Below, one piece after another: positions 1-11,744 of a DNA stretch of 64,000 nucleotides. The stretch comes from Asterella californica (lineage: Eukaryota; Streptophyta; Marchantiopsida; Marchantiales; Aytoniaceae): positions 20,688,001-20,752,000 of the forward strand of contig JAYKYS010000009.1 in the NCBI GenBank assembly GCA_036924285.1, written 5' to 3'. A program made the position numbers and the translations under genes. Each line of letters begins with the position of its first letter. Within the stretch, counting starts at the first letter, position 1. The notes under the pieces are model-generated. The model was not told the DNA's origin, made no database searches, and saw nothing but the letters and a program-made list of their open reading frames with translations.

Positions 1-1666
1 TCTTAGCATTCCCTTATGGATTGTAAGCTATAGTGAGAGCTAGTTTGATCACATAGAACTGCTTAGCTTCAAGAGCATTCAACTCTCCATGATCCGTTGT
101 AAATCTTCCCAACACACCCATACTTGTAATATGAACTTCGGCAATCTATTGTCTCTCAACTCGAACTTCCAATTGAGCTCAAACTTCACAAGAAATTCCC
201 TCTAACCCTTCACTACTACCCTATGAAATTTCAGTTTTAAATCCCAAACCAATTGCTCGAAATAGATCAACAAGAACATCAAGAAACATTCGTGAAACAC
301 CAAACAAGGAAGAATGTCCTCACAAACCCTTGACCCTCTATCTTATATCCAAATTCGAATACAAGAGCTACTCATACGAATGTCCACGGATCATTGAGCT
401 GACACGTCTCATTATGTGCGATCTCACATCTCAGATAATTGTGAATGTGGCACCTAATACATCGTTGGACAAGCTACACGAAAAGATTCACAAAACACAA
501 AAAATTCAACGTTAAATTCAAATGTGATGTCATGACCCTCGATCTCAAGATCGGATGTAATTACGAACAACAGAACCTTAAGAACTTCCGTTAGATTGTG
601 AATGCTATGAGTAGGATTTAACGGCTTGACCAAGAAGTCAAGAACAGATGAATCTTAAGTGATTCTTTGAACCAAAGTTGAAACATTGGATTAGGACATA
701 TGGATCTATCCCAAGAGGATCCCAAACAAACGCTGATCTAAGAAGACTCGTCTAATAACAGATCGAAATGCAAGTCTGAGACATGGATATGAACATGAGT
801 CTGAGCGGACCGAGATATTGTCTGGTGCAGATGGATGTTGGTCAGACGTTGGTCCGAATCACAAGATCATAGTATGACGCTAGACCACATTTCCTTAGAA
901 ATGTGGTCTAGTGTGCTAAGTGTTGGAGCTCGAAGGATGTTTTGGATCATGGACGGAGCTCTAGGTAAGATCTCGAGGCAGTAAGATATCATTGGAAATG
1001 TCTCGGAGAAGGCTTTCTATGATATCATTCACATTAGAGTTGAGAATTATAAAAAATTCCCATGATCAGATTGTGATATAAATTTTATAGACGAAAGAGG
1101 AGGGTGAGGTCACTGATCTCCAGAAGTATATATAAGGAGGACTCGATGCTTGGATGGATCAAGTCGAGTCGTCCGATCCCAGAGTTTGACAAGTAGCTCT
1201 AGAGGCATGAGATGATGATAGGACCAGTACCAAGGAACATTTCGATCAAAACTTGGACATCTGGACTTGAGAATAACCCAAAGGTTGAGGCAAGACCAGA
1301 AAACGAGACGGCGAGTTCGATCATTGTTCATGAGCTTAGACCCAGACAAATATCATGGACGGTTGGACCGCTATGTGTGTTTAGGACCTTAGACTTTATG
1401 GGAAGTCCATCCCAAGTCATGTTATGACTTGCTCATGTTTTGGGATCGACCTAGCCGGATCTAGGTCGAGACTCCAAGAAATGTTGAGCTTGAGAGCTGG
1501 TGAGACGATACGGCTCCGATCTGGACCAAATGGGATAAAAATAAGTGATGCATGGACGCTAACATGTGACTGTGGTTTGCATGTTAGCGTAATGAGTTTC
1601 ATGATCTATTGACTCTTATTTGTAAGAGCTTCTATTGACGCAACAAGACGGTAGGTGCACAAAAAG
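1..1666. other. No gene seen; possibly LTR/leader of gypsy remnant
   Basis: No reading frame here has recognisable protein similarity, and the short ORFs overlap each other on both strands without codon structure. The stretch lies just upstream of a primer-binding-site-like sequence at 1667, so its right end may include a decayed 5' LTR. I could not find LTR ends or a second LTR copy. A 14-bp hairpin at 880-911 is annotated separately. Confidence 0.4.
880..911. repeat. Perfect 14-bp inverted repeat (hairpin)
   Basis: The arms CTAGACCACATTTC (880-893) and GAAATGTGGTCTAG (898-911) are perfectly complementary and separated by a 4-nt loop. It is not followed by a T-run. It could be the core of a foldback or MITE-type element, or a chance relic inside a degraded LTR. 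Confidence 0.7.
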
Positions 1667-1678
1667 TGGTATTAGAAC
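1667..1678 (+). other. Primer-binding-site-like sequence (tRNA-iMet type)
   Basis: TGGTATTAGAAC matches the common plant retrotransposon primer-binding site TGGTATCAGAGC at 10 of 12 positions. It lies about 200 bp before a zinc-knuckle relic and about 1.1 kb before RT relics on the same strand, as expected for the left end of an LTR retrotransposon. Most of gag is missing between them. Confidence 0.5.
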
Positions 1679-1823
1679 TCAAAGTCCAACAACAGAAACT
1701 CTTTGTACCATGCAATATGGACAAGGTTCATAAGAAGAACAGGAGCTTCAAGCGACAATGGAATGGATGTGAGAAGGATAGGAAGGACTCTTCTGTCTGA
1801 CAGCAAAGCGGCAACAAATAAGG

Positions 1824-3700
1824 TTGAAGCCAAATATGCAAACACCTATGAAGGACAATGATTCTAAGTTTACTTGCTACAATTATGACAAAGAGGACCA
1901 TATTGCTAAGGGGTGTATGAAGCCCACGGTTAGTAATTGTAGCGTGAATGCGTTTGTTGCAAAGGACTTGTTGGAGGGCCATATGATTGCCATCTTAAGA
2001 ACCACGAAGAAGACTCCAGGACTGATGTTTCTACAAGCCAAAGTTGTTAACCGTGATGTTATCTTCTTTGTGGACATATGAGCGAACCACTTCTTCATAA
2101 GTCTGAAGTTGGTGAAGAAGTTGGGCTTGTCTATCAGTCAGACAAGTCTATTTATGTGAGCTTTGTGAAGGACAAGAGGTACCAAACTTCTGAAGTGGTT
2201 TTGGACGTATGATTTGCGTGTGTGAAGTTGGAGTTCATAGAGAGCTTCACGATGTGTGAAATGGATGACATCCATACGGTTTTGGAAAACACTTCTTGGA
2301 TATATTCGAAGTGGAACTTAGACAAAAACCTTTGAGGTTGAACGTCAAAGTTAAAAGACGGAAGTTGGGAGTGAGGCTGATCCGAAAGACACAAAAAATT
2401 GATAACTGTTCGATGAATTTGATCAAAGATAAACAATGGACTTTAATGACGGAGTCATGTGTTTGATGCGGATTATTGATTTGATGGCGAGTGACAGACA
2501 AGAGAAAACATCAAGAATGCGACTAAACTTTTGAAGGTACTTCAATGATTAAGGATTTTAAGGATGTCTTAGCAGATGAACTACCATTTGAATTACTTCC
2601 ATGATGGGTAGTGGATCACAAGATCGAGGTCTTGTCAAGATCAGAACCATCCTCCAAAGCTCCTTATCGATCCTTATGACTGGAACTCCTTGAGTTGAAA
2701 AGGCAACTCGACGAGCTATTAACGCGGAGATATATTTAAACCAACAAGTCATCTTATGTAGCCCTGATTCTTTTTGCAAAGAAGAAGGATGGAAAGTTGC
2801 GACTCTACGTAGATTATCATGCGCTTAATAAGATGACGGTGAAGAATAATTATTCCTTGTCAATGATAGATGATTTGTTTGATATGTTAGCAGGCGCAAA
2901 ATACTTAAGCAGGATAGACTTGAACTGAGGATATTACTAGATCCGGATAGCTGATTTAGATGTTGAGTTTAGATCGCTTGTCAATCTAGATATGGATCAT
3001 TTAAGTTTGTAGTGATGTCATTCGGACTCTACAACGCTCCTTCGACATTCACTACGTTGATGAACATAATTTTCACGAGGAGATGGACAAGTTTGTCATT
3101 CTTTATATCGACGACATCTTGATCTACTCCAAAAGCTGCAAGAGCATAAGCTATTTGCCAACGTTGACAAGTGTGAGTTTGATTTGAAACGCATTAACTT
3201 CTTGAGACATGTCATAAGTGCAGAAAAAGTTGGTCCGGATATGCAGAAGGTGGACACGATATAAAGAGGTGAAAGAGATGGGACGATTCTTAAGACTGGT
3301 GCAGTTCTACTGTAAGTATGTGAAAGGAATTTCAAATATTACGAAGCCGTCGATGGACTAGACAGAAAAAGATGCACAAGTAAGTTTGACCAAGGAGGTG
3401 GATGATACGTTTGAACGATCAAATCCATTTTGTCAAAGGTGTTAGTTTGAAGCTGCCAGAGTTTGATAAACCATACGAGGTGCACGTAGACGCGAGAGAT
3501 TATGCAATTGACGGAGTGTTGGTGCAAGATGAGAAACTTGTTGCATACAAAAGCAAGAAGTTATCTAGGACGAAGAGTCGATGATCGACTCACAAGAAGG
3601 AAATGTTACCGGTAGTTCATTGCTTGAAGAAATGACGGCATTACTTGAGACTTCACAGAATCCAAGTGTACACCCATAATATTTCACTCAAGTATTTTGA
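1824..3700 (+). pseudogene. Decayed Ty3/gypsy gag-pol remnant
   Basis: Reading across frames from left to right shows a nucleocapsid knuckle at 1875-1916, where the second Cys of CX2C is now Tyr. Next come RT blocks with KKDGKLR and YVDYHALNKM (about 2770-2840), a DLN..YY.IRIA block (about 2920-2950), FVVMSFGLYNAPSTF (about 3008-3055) and the catalytic LYIDDILIYSK (about 3100-3135). An RNase H start follows with YEVHVDARDYAIDGVL (about 3475-3525) and VAYKSKKLSR. Several stops and frameshifts interrupt it, for example after SRIDLN and after KLSRTKSR. The spacing is that of one element with gag deleted. No integrase is seen here. It cannot encode a working product. Confidence 0.85.
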
Positions 3701-3760
3701 AACACAATATCAGGTGATGCCAAAATAACTACGATGGCATGATACCTTGGTGAATCAAAT

Positions 3761-3818
3761 AATATCCCACTTGTGGCTTAATTCCACTTTGTGGAATTAA
3801 GCCACAAAGTGGGATATT
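3761..3818. repeat. Near-perfect 27-bp hairpin with 3-nt loop
   Basis: The left arm is 3761-3787, the loop TTT is 3788-3790 and the right arm is 3791-3818. The arms pair along 27 bp with a single bulged nucleotide in the right arm. The base of the stem reads AATATCCCACTT / AAGTGGGATATT. It sits just after the gypsy relic and immediately before a ~250-bp direct repeat. It may be a foldback element or a small-RNA precursor; nothing in the sequence decides which. Confidence 0.8.
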
Positions 3819-3824
3819 TAATTA

Positions 3825-4080
3825 TGAAATTATAAATCAAATATTATATATGTATTTAAAAAGTAACTGAATAATAAAATATGAGTTTTGTATTTGAATT
3901 CTTATTGTTAGATAATTCTTATATAGCATGTGATAGTTTGAAAGCATATATTCTTTGGGAAGCACATGCTTCAACAAAAGGACTTTATTTCACCACAACA
4001 GATTTTGCTACTATGACATGCTATCCAATTCTCAAACTGGAAAGTACCATATACACACTTACAAGGAGAGCAACATGTCC
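3825..4080 (+). repeat. Direct repeat copy 1 (~250 bp, AT-rich)
   Basis: This segment matches 5215-5515 over most of its length. Shared blocks include TTATTGTTAGATAATT, GAAAGCATATATTCTTTGGG, GGACTTTATTTCACCA and ACACACTTACAAGGAG. It carries no convincing protein. The copies are about 1.4 kb apart in the same orientation, which could mean LTR-like ends of a short non-autonomous element or a segmental duplication. Confidence 0.8.
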
Positions 4081-4099
4081 AGAAAGTTTCAACTCAAAA

Positions 4100-5210
4100 T
4101 GTCACCATTTGCTTTCTCAATTCTCCATTGGAGCTTCAAATGCAGCCTTTGTTTCTCTCAAAACATTATTAACACTAAGCTAAAAGCGTCAAGTTTTAAT
4201 TTTTGGACCTTAACAAATAGCAGGACACTTGTTCTCACTTGCTTTCTTCAAGAAACATTGCTCAGAAAAGACATGCCCATCTATCCAAATTGATAAATGT
4301 AGTTTTTTTGTTTGCATGCCGAACCTTTGATGTCTAGAAATGTAAGATGCGACGGATGGATTTGTGGAATCTTGGACAATGCTTGGAGCTCTACTATGTT
4401 TTAGAAGCATCATATAAAGTTTCATGCTCTTGTGATCCCATCTTGGTTGATATTTTATTATTTGATCATTTTGGTCATTTCAACTAAAGATGCACCGACA
4501 ACGGATTCAAACGTTGCGAAACCACAAATGGATGCATAAGCATGTCCACATACCCTTTGATTACTTCCTTCAACTGAAAGTCAACCATCAACAAGATAAT
4601 ATTTGAAGGAAGTTTGAGATTTTAGTGTACATTTTATAAAACTACTCCAAGTTTGAGTGTGGCATTAGTCTAGAGAGTGTTGTGAAAAAGTAGAACCGTT
4701 TTTTAACATATAGGTTATAATTGTTTAGAGAAGTTCTTATCGTCAGATATTGATGAAATTTTCTATGCATGTTATATACTATATGATCTATGATGTGGAT
4801 GGTTGGACTGAGAGAATCTTATGCTCATATTTTCATACTGAATTTAATCTGTTATGGTCTCAAAAAACATCATTAAATAGAATGGTGGTGACTAATAGCA
4901 TCTAAAAATCATTCCTGTAAATTGTAAAAATATTAGATAATAAATGACAAGTCTGGATACTTTTTGGAAACTTTTTGATGATCCAATCTGCTTTTTGGAG
5001 AAAACGAGACCACAAAACGCGTAGAATCCAAGGCTACTAGGAAAATAATCCATGTAATCTTGCAATTTGAGATCATGGCACAATCAGTAAGAGGGAGGAC
5101 AGTCCACACAGAAAGTTGCAACTGTAGATCTATCTGTTATCATGTATGATCCTCAAAGTTGTCATATGCTTTAGAGGATATGAAATCCTTAAAAAGTTAT
5201 CATTGGTATT
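4100..5210. other. Spacer between direct repeats; no gene seen
   Basis: This lies between the two ~250-bp direct repeats. I see no protein similarity and no RNA gene. If the repeats are terminal, this is the interior of a non-coding element. Confidence 0.4.
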
Positions 5211-5214
5211 TAGT

Positions 5215-5515
5215 TATTGAATTATAATTCAAATATTACATATGTATTCAAAACAATAACTGAATGATGGAATATGAGCTTGTATTTGAACTCTTATTGT
5301 TAGATAATTATTATATAGAATGTGACATCTATCTGTAAAATTTGAAAGCATATATTCTTTGGGAAGCGCATGTTTCAATAAACGGACTTTATTTCACCAT
5401 AATATATTTTGCTATTGTAGCAAAATATATACTTAAATATATAATATATAATTTAAAATGCTATCCAGTTCTCAAATATGAAAGTACCATACACACACTT
5501 ACAAGGAGGACAATT
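5215..5515 (+). repeat. Direct repeat copy 2 (~290 bp, AT-rich)
   Basis: Second copy of the 3825-4080 repeat in the same orientation. It is longer because of an AT-rich insertion at about 5405-5455 (TATATA-rich) inside the otherwise aligned sequence. Confidence 0.8.
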
Positions 5516-5519
5516 TTAT

Positions 5520-6590
5520 TTCGACTTTCAACAGCTAATAATATGTCAGAAGAAGAGTAGTTCGTAACTTGTACTTACTTGGAAGTGTGTAACTTTGTTT
5601 TCAAATTAAAGGACCACTTTTCACTGTCACTACCATGCTCCAGAGCTCGTCCTCGTGTTCTCTAGATTCTACTACAAACAAATTAAGAATCGTCTCTTAT
5701 TGGATTCTCAACATGTCTACATGTGATCTTGTCCATGAACTCCAAGTCTTTTCTACTTCAGGTGAGACAATTCTCTAGAAGTAACAAGAGATAATGCATT
5801 GGAACCATGCAAAAATTAGACCAGTCAGGTTTGGTTGTCCCTTCGAAACTTGAAGTGCCAAGAGATGATGGAGATTGCAAGTCTCAACTTGTGCATCGTC
5901 TAAAGTCTCCCTGGTAGAGTCTAGACAAAGTATTTTTCTCATTGATTTGCATTTGTTGCAAAATCTCCCGAACCAAACGTGAAGGAGCACTTGGGCATGT
6001 AGATACATCTTTAATATATGATTTTTGGAAAATTCCAAATTTGCTTCGACTAGCACGGGTCTTCATTCTTGTAAAGTGACATTTCATTCTCGAAATGTTG
6101 TATGTCATCGTCGCTTTGCAGTGTTTGCACTAAACCGTGGTTTGTTCCTCTCCTCTACTCCTGTTTGTCAATATCAAGTATTGTTCTTGTGTATTCATCT
6201 CTAGGTTTGGGAATTGTTCGATTGCTTGTATACTCTCTAACGTGGACCGTGTCTTCATCAACCTAGACGGTTGATTGATATCTGAAGTCTTCGCCTCCCT
6301 CGAGTTTTACTTTTTTCTTCAGCAAGTGATCAACAGAATACGGCCTCTTTATTGTATAACCAACTAATCCAAATGATCAGTATTGAAAATCACAAGTGAT
6401 TTTTGGACAAGATCATGTAGTTAGTTAGTTCTACTCAATGGATAAAGTCACATATGTCTTGAGATGTTGTCCATGATAATTTCATGAGAATTCTAGTGGT
6501 TCTTAAGAATGTCAACTACCCAAATATTCTCAAAAGTCACCATTATCAAACTGTTGTAACCAAAATTTAGTTAAGAAAAACAGCATAGGT
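5520..6590. other. No supported gene
   Basis: Minus-strand frames at 5775-6108 and 6230-6370 give fragments faintly like copia polyprotein, but no catalytic or zinc-binding motif is complete, so I do not call one. Otherwise AT-rich spacer. Confidence 0.3.
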
Positions 6591-6794
6591 TGCTTCCACC
6601 TTCCTCATTCTCTCTCCGGATCGATGTGATGGTTATACTTCTATTTTTCATAGATGGATCGATGATGGACATTCGTCGTTGTGCATCTCGACGGATCGTC
6701 TTTCATCGGGGTCGTCCATCTTTTGCCGGTGGACGTTCGTCAACAAAAGACAAGAACCGATGGATGTTCACCGAGGATTAAATCGGTGATCTGC

Positions 6795-7150
6795 CAGAGG
6801 ACAATCTTCATTGACACATTCTACGTGGCAGATACGCCAGCAGATTCTTGTTTGTCGACGTTCGTCCATCAACTTATGACAGTGCTGACGGACATTCGTC
6901 AATGAGTGATTTAGCGCTCCGTCAGTTGACAATCTCCACCGATGGATTCTGCATGGACCATCAATGGATTCTTGTTCGCTGACGGCTGTCCATCAGTCGC
7001 TGATGAGCGCTGGTGGACGTTCGTCACCGAGTGACTCGTTGACAGACCATCTTCACTGATGGATTCTGCATGGTAGACCGCCGACAGATTCATGTTCGCC
7101 AGCAAGTGTCTCACGATCCGTCGACGCATTACTCAACGGTCCGTCTTTCA
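6795..7150. repeat. Degenerate tandem repeat, ~120-127 bp period, three units
   Basis: Three units begin at about 6801, 6928 and 7049. Each starts GACAATCT/GACAGACCATCT, followed by a GATTCTGCATGG-like block, a GATTCTTGTTCG-like block and a terminal GACGGAC.TTCGTCA-like block. The GACGTTCGTC/GACGGACGATT words recur in the flanks (6670-6760 and 7140-7190), so the array once extended further. It is non-coding and looks like a decayed minisatellite. Confidence 0.65.
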
Positions 7151-7199
7151 TTGACGGACGATTACCGACGATCGACTCATTGACGAATTATCGATAGAA

Positions 7200-7480
7200 T
7201 TGTGTACCACCATCACGGATGCTTTTATTTTTATCTATTTTTTCTATTATAATTTGCAAATATACAATTTTATATTAAAATAAAATATAATTTCAGAATT
7301 TTATATCATTATGATTATTTTGGTCAAACTCGTGAAATTTCGGTTGGGTCAAAATTTGGATTTGAATCGCTGGAGCGCATTTTGGATCCTCTAGTTGTCA
7401 TAGTACCAAGAAGTGATGAGAGCACTCAACCAAGGCGTTCAGATAGATCTCTAGAAGCAAAACGGCCTCTTGAATCATAT
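7200..7480. other. AT-rich spacer
   Basis: I see no gene. This AT-rich stretch (about 7210-7330) lies between the tandem repeat and the copia remnant. Confidence 0.4.
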
Positions 7481-7599
7481 GGCAACTAGACCAAAGACAA
7501 GGACCGTGAATCACAAGAATGGATAACCCAAGCTGCTGAATTTGCATCAAAAATTCTTTGTGACCTTGCAAGTTTCGAGGAGATGAGCAAGACGCGGCA

Positions 7600-9090
7600 T
7601 TGGTAAGTTGTCATGGACGAAGAGTTTGAGGCTTTGACAGAAAATAAAACATGGGTGCTTGTTAAGTTACCTATTGACCAGAAAGCAATCAAATGTAAGT
7701 GGGTCTACAAGACCAAGCTCAAATCAAATGGTTCAGTTGCTTGCTGGAAGGCTCGGTTAGTGGTTAAATGATACTCTCAGATACTTGGCATTGATTTCAA
7801 TGAAACTTATTCACATTCTAAATTTCAGTAAGTTCGTGTTGTGTTGGCAACAGCAGCAATGGATGACATGGATGTCACACAGTTCGATGTCAAAAAATCA
7901 TTCATCAAGTCATGGCTTGATGAAGAGATCTACATGGAGCAGCCATAAGAATGTGAAGGTAGAGGAAATTAAGACTTGGTCTGCTTGTTGCAGCATGCAA
8001 TTTATGGTCTTAAGCAATCGTCTCGTCTCTAGAATCTGAAATTCAAGAAGTTCTTGGTGAAGTATCAACTTACATCTATTTCTACAGACTCTTGTGTGTT
8101 CTTACGACTCCTAGAACCAAAAGTTATTACCATGATTTTTGTGGATGACGGTTTGGTTTGTTGTCGTGATAAAGGGACGATCTTGAATATGATGGGTTAC
8201 CTTAATGAGCACCTAGAAGTGACCTTTGATGATATTGAATACTATGTTGGGCTCCAAATCATTCGAGATAGAAGATCAAGGTGTTTATGGCTAAGTCAGA
8301 GACGATACATCTTAAGTATAGTTGAGAAGTTTGGTTTGGTAGAGGCTCGACCAATTTCCACTCCAATTAGATCCGAATGCACATTTGGGTGCTATTGAAG
8401 ATGTAGACAGAGGAGATTTTGAAGTAGAAGCATTGTGGTATTTGGAAGCAATAGGTTCTGTCATGTTCATCATGTTGGGAACAAGATTTGATGCCGCATA
8501 CTCATTAAGCATTTTGACGAGATACAATTTAACCTTGTAAGGAACATTGGCTTACGATCAAACATTTAATCAGATATCTTCATTGTACAGCAGATCATAT
8601 CTTGTGTTACGGTCCAAACACCAGTCAGCATACGCTTGTTGGTTACTACAACTTTGACTATGTAGCAGACGTTGACACAGGAAGATCTATAAGTAGTTAT
8701 GTATTTATACTTAATGGAGGACTCATATCATGGTCGAGTTGAAGACAAACAATCGTAGCGACGTCTACAACATAAGCTGAGTACATCGCTTCCTGTATAG
8801 CTACCAAAGAGACAGTTTGGTTCAAACCACTTTTGGGTGGAATTTGTTTTTCACAATCCAGACCTACGACAATGAACATCCACAACAATGGAGCAATAAG
8901 ACTGATCAAGAACCCTGAGTTTCATAAGCGCACCAAGCATATTGCTGTCCAGTTTCATTACGTTCGTGAAGTGCAAGAAGCATGTGAGATTATTCTTGTT
9001 TACTTTCAACCGGCCAACAGCTTGCTGATATTTTTACTAAAGCATTGCCAACAGAAAGGTTCAAGCAGCTCCTTAGTAAAATAGGCCTTA
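7600..9090 (+). pseudogene. Ty1/copia RT-RNase H remnant
   Basis: The frames read as a copia reverse transcriptase: EFEALTENKTWVLV, KWVYKTKLKSNGS and KARLVV near 7620-7770. These are followed by DVTQFDVKKSFI (about 7870-7910), HAIYGLKQSSR (about 7990-8030) and the catalytic MIFVDDGLV (about 8130-8160). A tether follows with YYVGLQI and LSQRRYI. RNase H follows: YVADVDTGRSISSYVF (about 8655-8710), EYIA (about 8780) and HIAVQFHYVRE (about 8938-8970). Internal stops and frameshifts break it throughout. It ends at a polypurine tract and LTR start at 9121-9130. No integrase or gag precedes it. Confidence 0.85.
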
Positions 9091-9120
9091 ATTCAATCAA
9101 AGTCATGAATCTTGATGATC

Positions 9121-9490
9121 GGACGGGAGTGTTGAGACTTGAGTTGGCTCTCGGCCAAGATCAGAAATGACACGAGAACTCCTTCCAATGTTCACATGGT
9201 ATCGGTAGGTTTTACTCTCACTCACATGGTGATAGCTTACCATGTCTATGTTTAGCTCTATGTGTAGTGTATATTTATTCAAAGACTTGTTCTTGGTCTT
9301 AGTGTGATTTCTTTGTTCTTTCTATCTCCTGATGGACTGATCTACAATCGACTTCATCTGGAAGCAATTCATCAATAAAGCTCTCTATTCGATTTTTCTC
9401 TCTACTTAACTCGTCTTAGTGCTGGGTAGAGATCTTTTCATGTTATTCTAATAGTCCTTTCATGTCTGTATGTAAACTCAAGGTCACACA
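9121..9490 (+). repeat. Polypurine tract and start of copia LTR
   Basis: The purine run GGACGGGAG (9121-9129) is followed by TGTTGAGACTT at 9130, a typical copia LTR 5' end. It comes directly after the RNase H relic of one copia element and before the gag relic of another. The right LTR end is not certain; I place it roughly before 9500 because gag-like sequence starts near 9690. Confidence 0.55.
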
Positions 9491-9689
9491 CTTGGAATAT
9501 GATGAAATGATATTTTGATCCTGATGCAATATGTGCCACTGGAAGTTTCATAGGTCATGGAAGTCTTTGGAGTTTGTGGCCATCTACACAAAGAAGCTCG
9601 TGCATTAGGAGAGTTTAGTGATAGAAGGTTTTCACATTTAGAATTGGAGCGAAGTTCACACAACCTGAGGTAAGAATGGCTATAGTGAA

Positions 9690-11150
9690 CGATAATCTAT
9701 TGATAAAGAGCCATATATTAGATAGAAGGAATTATCCAATCTGACTTTCAAGGTGCAAGTAATTCTGGAGAATTATGATCTTTGGGAGGTGGTCAGAGAA
9801 CTGAGGAGAGACCGACCTCATCAATAGACTTTATCTCGACCTCATCATCTGTAGAGTTAAAAGCATGGAAAAAGAAGGATCGTCAAGTCTTCTCCATCAT
9901 CAACATGACGATAAAAAATAGTGAGATCATTGAGATCAAATCTGCTACCAGTTCGAAAGAAGCTTGGGACATTTTCTGAAAGGAACATGAATATGCAGCG
10001 AGAGGAAGAAAGCATTTCATCTGAAGAAAACTGAACTCCTTACAAATGATAGAGGGTACTCAGACGGAGAATCATTTCATAAAAATCAAGATGCTAGTTG
10101 AAGAACTCACGAATCTTGGTGGAGAGATAGATGACAAAGACTTAATGATGATGGTGTTGAATAGCTCTCGTCTGCTTATGACCGTATTGTGAAAGCAGTT
10201 GAGGTGAGAAAAGAACCAATAGACTTTGACGAATTGCAAAATCTTGCAGTCCATGAAGAACTCAACTTGGAAGTACGTACGAAGCAAAGCGAGACAGGAG
10301 GTGAGAACGTGTTGTTCACACAATGGAAAAGAAAATATGAACGAGATAGTACCGAGATCAATTGAAGTGATTGAAGAACCAACAATCATGATCGAGCAAG
10401 ACTGCAAGATACTCAATGTCAGCATGCACAAACCTTTCAAAAGAAAAAATTCTGATCAATGTAACTTTTGTAAAATTCAAAAACATTTCACTTAGGAGTG
10501 TAAAAAGAAGGCGCGGAGTGAAGGTCAAGGAAAGGAGATCAGCAGCAAAGAACCAGAAATTTTGCATATGACAGCACTAGTCAGAATGGATCCAAACGAA
10601 GAGAAACTGAACATCTGTTCTACACTGCATTGGTCACCAACAATTCTGCAGAAGGGTGGTGGATAGATTCAGGGGCATCTAACCACATCACTACTAGAAG
10701 AGATTGATTTGAAGATCTTGACTACTTGGAAGAAGATCCTTTAGTCGATGTGGGAGACTGAAAAGTGCACAAGGTATGTGGAGTAGGCAGCGTTCGAGTG
10801 GCTTTATCATTCGGAGAGACCAAAGTAATATGTTAAGTATGGCGTGCCTAGAATAACTCATAATCTTCTCAGTGTTGGAAAAATCACTTAATATGGGATG
10901 AGAGTGATATTCAGTATTAGCTAGAGGAAAAAGAAAAGAGAGATTATATGAATTGTTGATAAAAACTATGATTCCAGCAGCATTGACTGCAGTTGTTGAA
11001 GACAAGAGCTACCTTTGAGATTTACGATTTGGACATCTCCACTACGACAGACTGAAGCTTTTGGTAGATACGGGTTTGACCGATACTATATCAAAGATCA
11101 AATCGACATCAAGAATGTGTGAGGTATACAGAATCATCAATTTGTGTGTG
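9690..11150 (+). pseudogene. Ty1/copia gag-protease-preintegrase remnant
   Basis: Copia gag of the UBN2 type is visible: LDRRNYPI (about 9720-9745), ENYDLWEVV with one shift (about 9770-9790), then LKAWKKKDRQVFSIINMTI (about 9850-9910) and SATSSKEAWDIF. A knuckle CNFCKIQKHFT.EC (about 10459-10500) is interrupted by a stop. The protease motif WWIDSGASNHIT is at about 10655-10690. Relics of the pre-integrase domain follow: HNLLSVGKIT (about 10860) and RFGHLHYDRLKLL (about 11023-11060). Integrase, RT and RNase H are absent on this side. Multiple stops make it dead. Confidence 0.8.
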
Positions 11151-11159
11151 ATTCGTCGA

Positions 11160-11744
11160 GTGTGTAGTGGGCAAGCACAATATCATCGTGGGATGATTTT
11201 GACGCAATAGTTGAAACTAGCAGACTGTTGTAGTGATTGATATTTTGGCACAATTCAGTTATTACACAAAAAAATTGAACTTTATCGAATATACTTGTGT
11301 ATTTTTGTTTGTAACAATGAAATAAAATTCAATTATTATCTGAAATAACATTATATAATATGTGGGAAAAGTTGAATGATATTTATTTTCAAAACTGGCA
11401 TAAAACAATATGTGAGACAAGTTGAATTAGACCATTCATTGTTTAAATTTAAATATTTTATTAAATATATCTAGAAATTGTATGATTAAATTTTAGACAA
11501 TTCGACAGAAGAACTTTGACATTTAAAAGAACATTTTTAGACTTTCAGTTGTCGAATTTTAATGAATACACTTATATAGAATCAGGGCTGTACTTTCACA
11601 AAGAAGAAACATTTGAGACGAAAGGATCTGAATGGTTGGTGAAATTATACAATCGCTCTGCTCTTTTAAGAGGATTAACGTACAAGTCGCAAATGTCTAC
11701 TCCAAGTGGAAGAGGAGGAAAGGTGGTTAGGTCGAGACGACATT
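11160..11744. other. AT-rich spacer, no supported gene
   Basis: A frame at 11516-11794 is open for 92 codons, but it overlaps the 3' end of a better supported minus-strand gene and has no recognisable domain. Confidence 0.35.

Noticed and set aside
5775..6370. Minus-strand fragments reminiscent of copia polyprotein
   Set aside because: No complete zinc-binding or catalytic motif could be read, so similarity may be imagined.
6795..7150. CRISPR array
   Set aside because: Units are long, diverged and contiguous with no constant repeat plus variable spacer pattern; the genome is eukaryotic.
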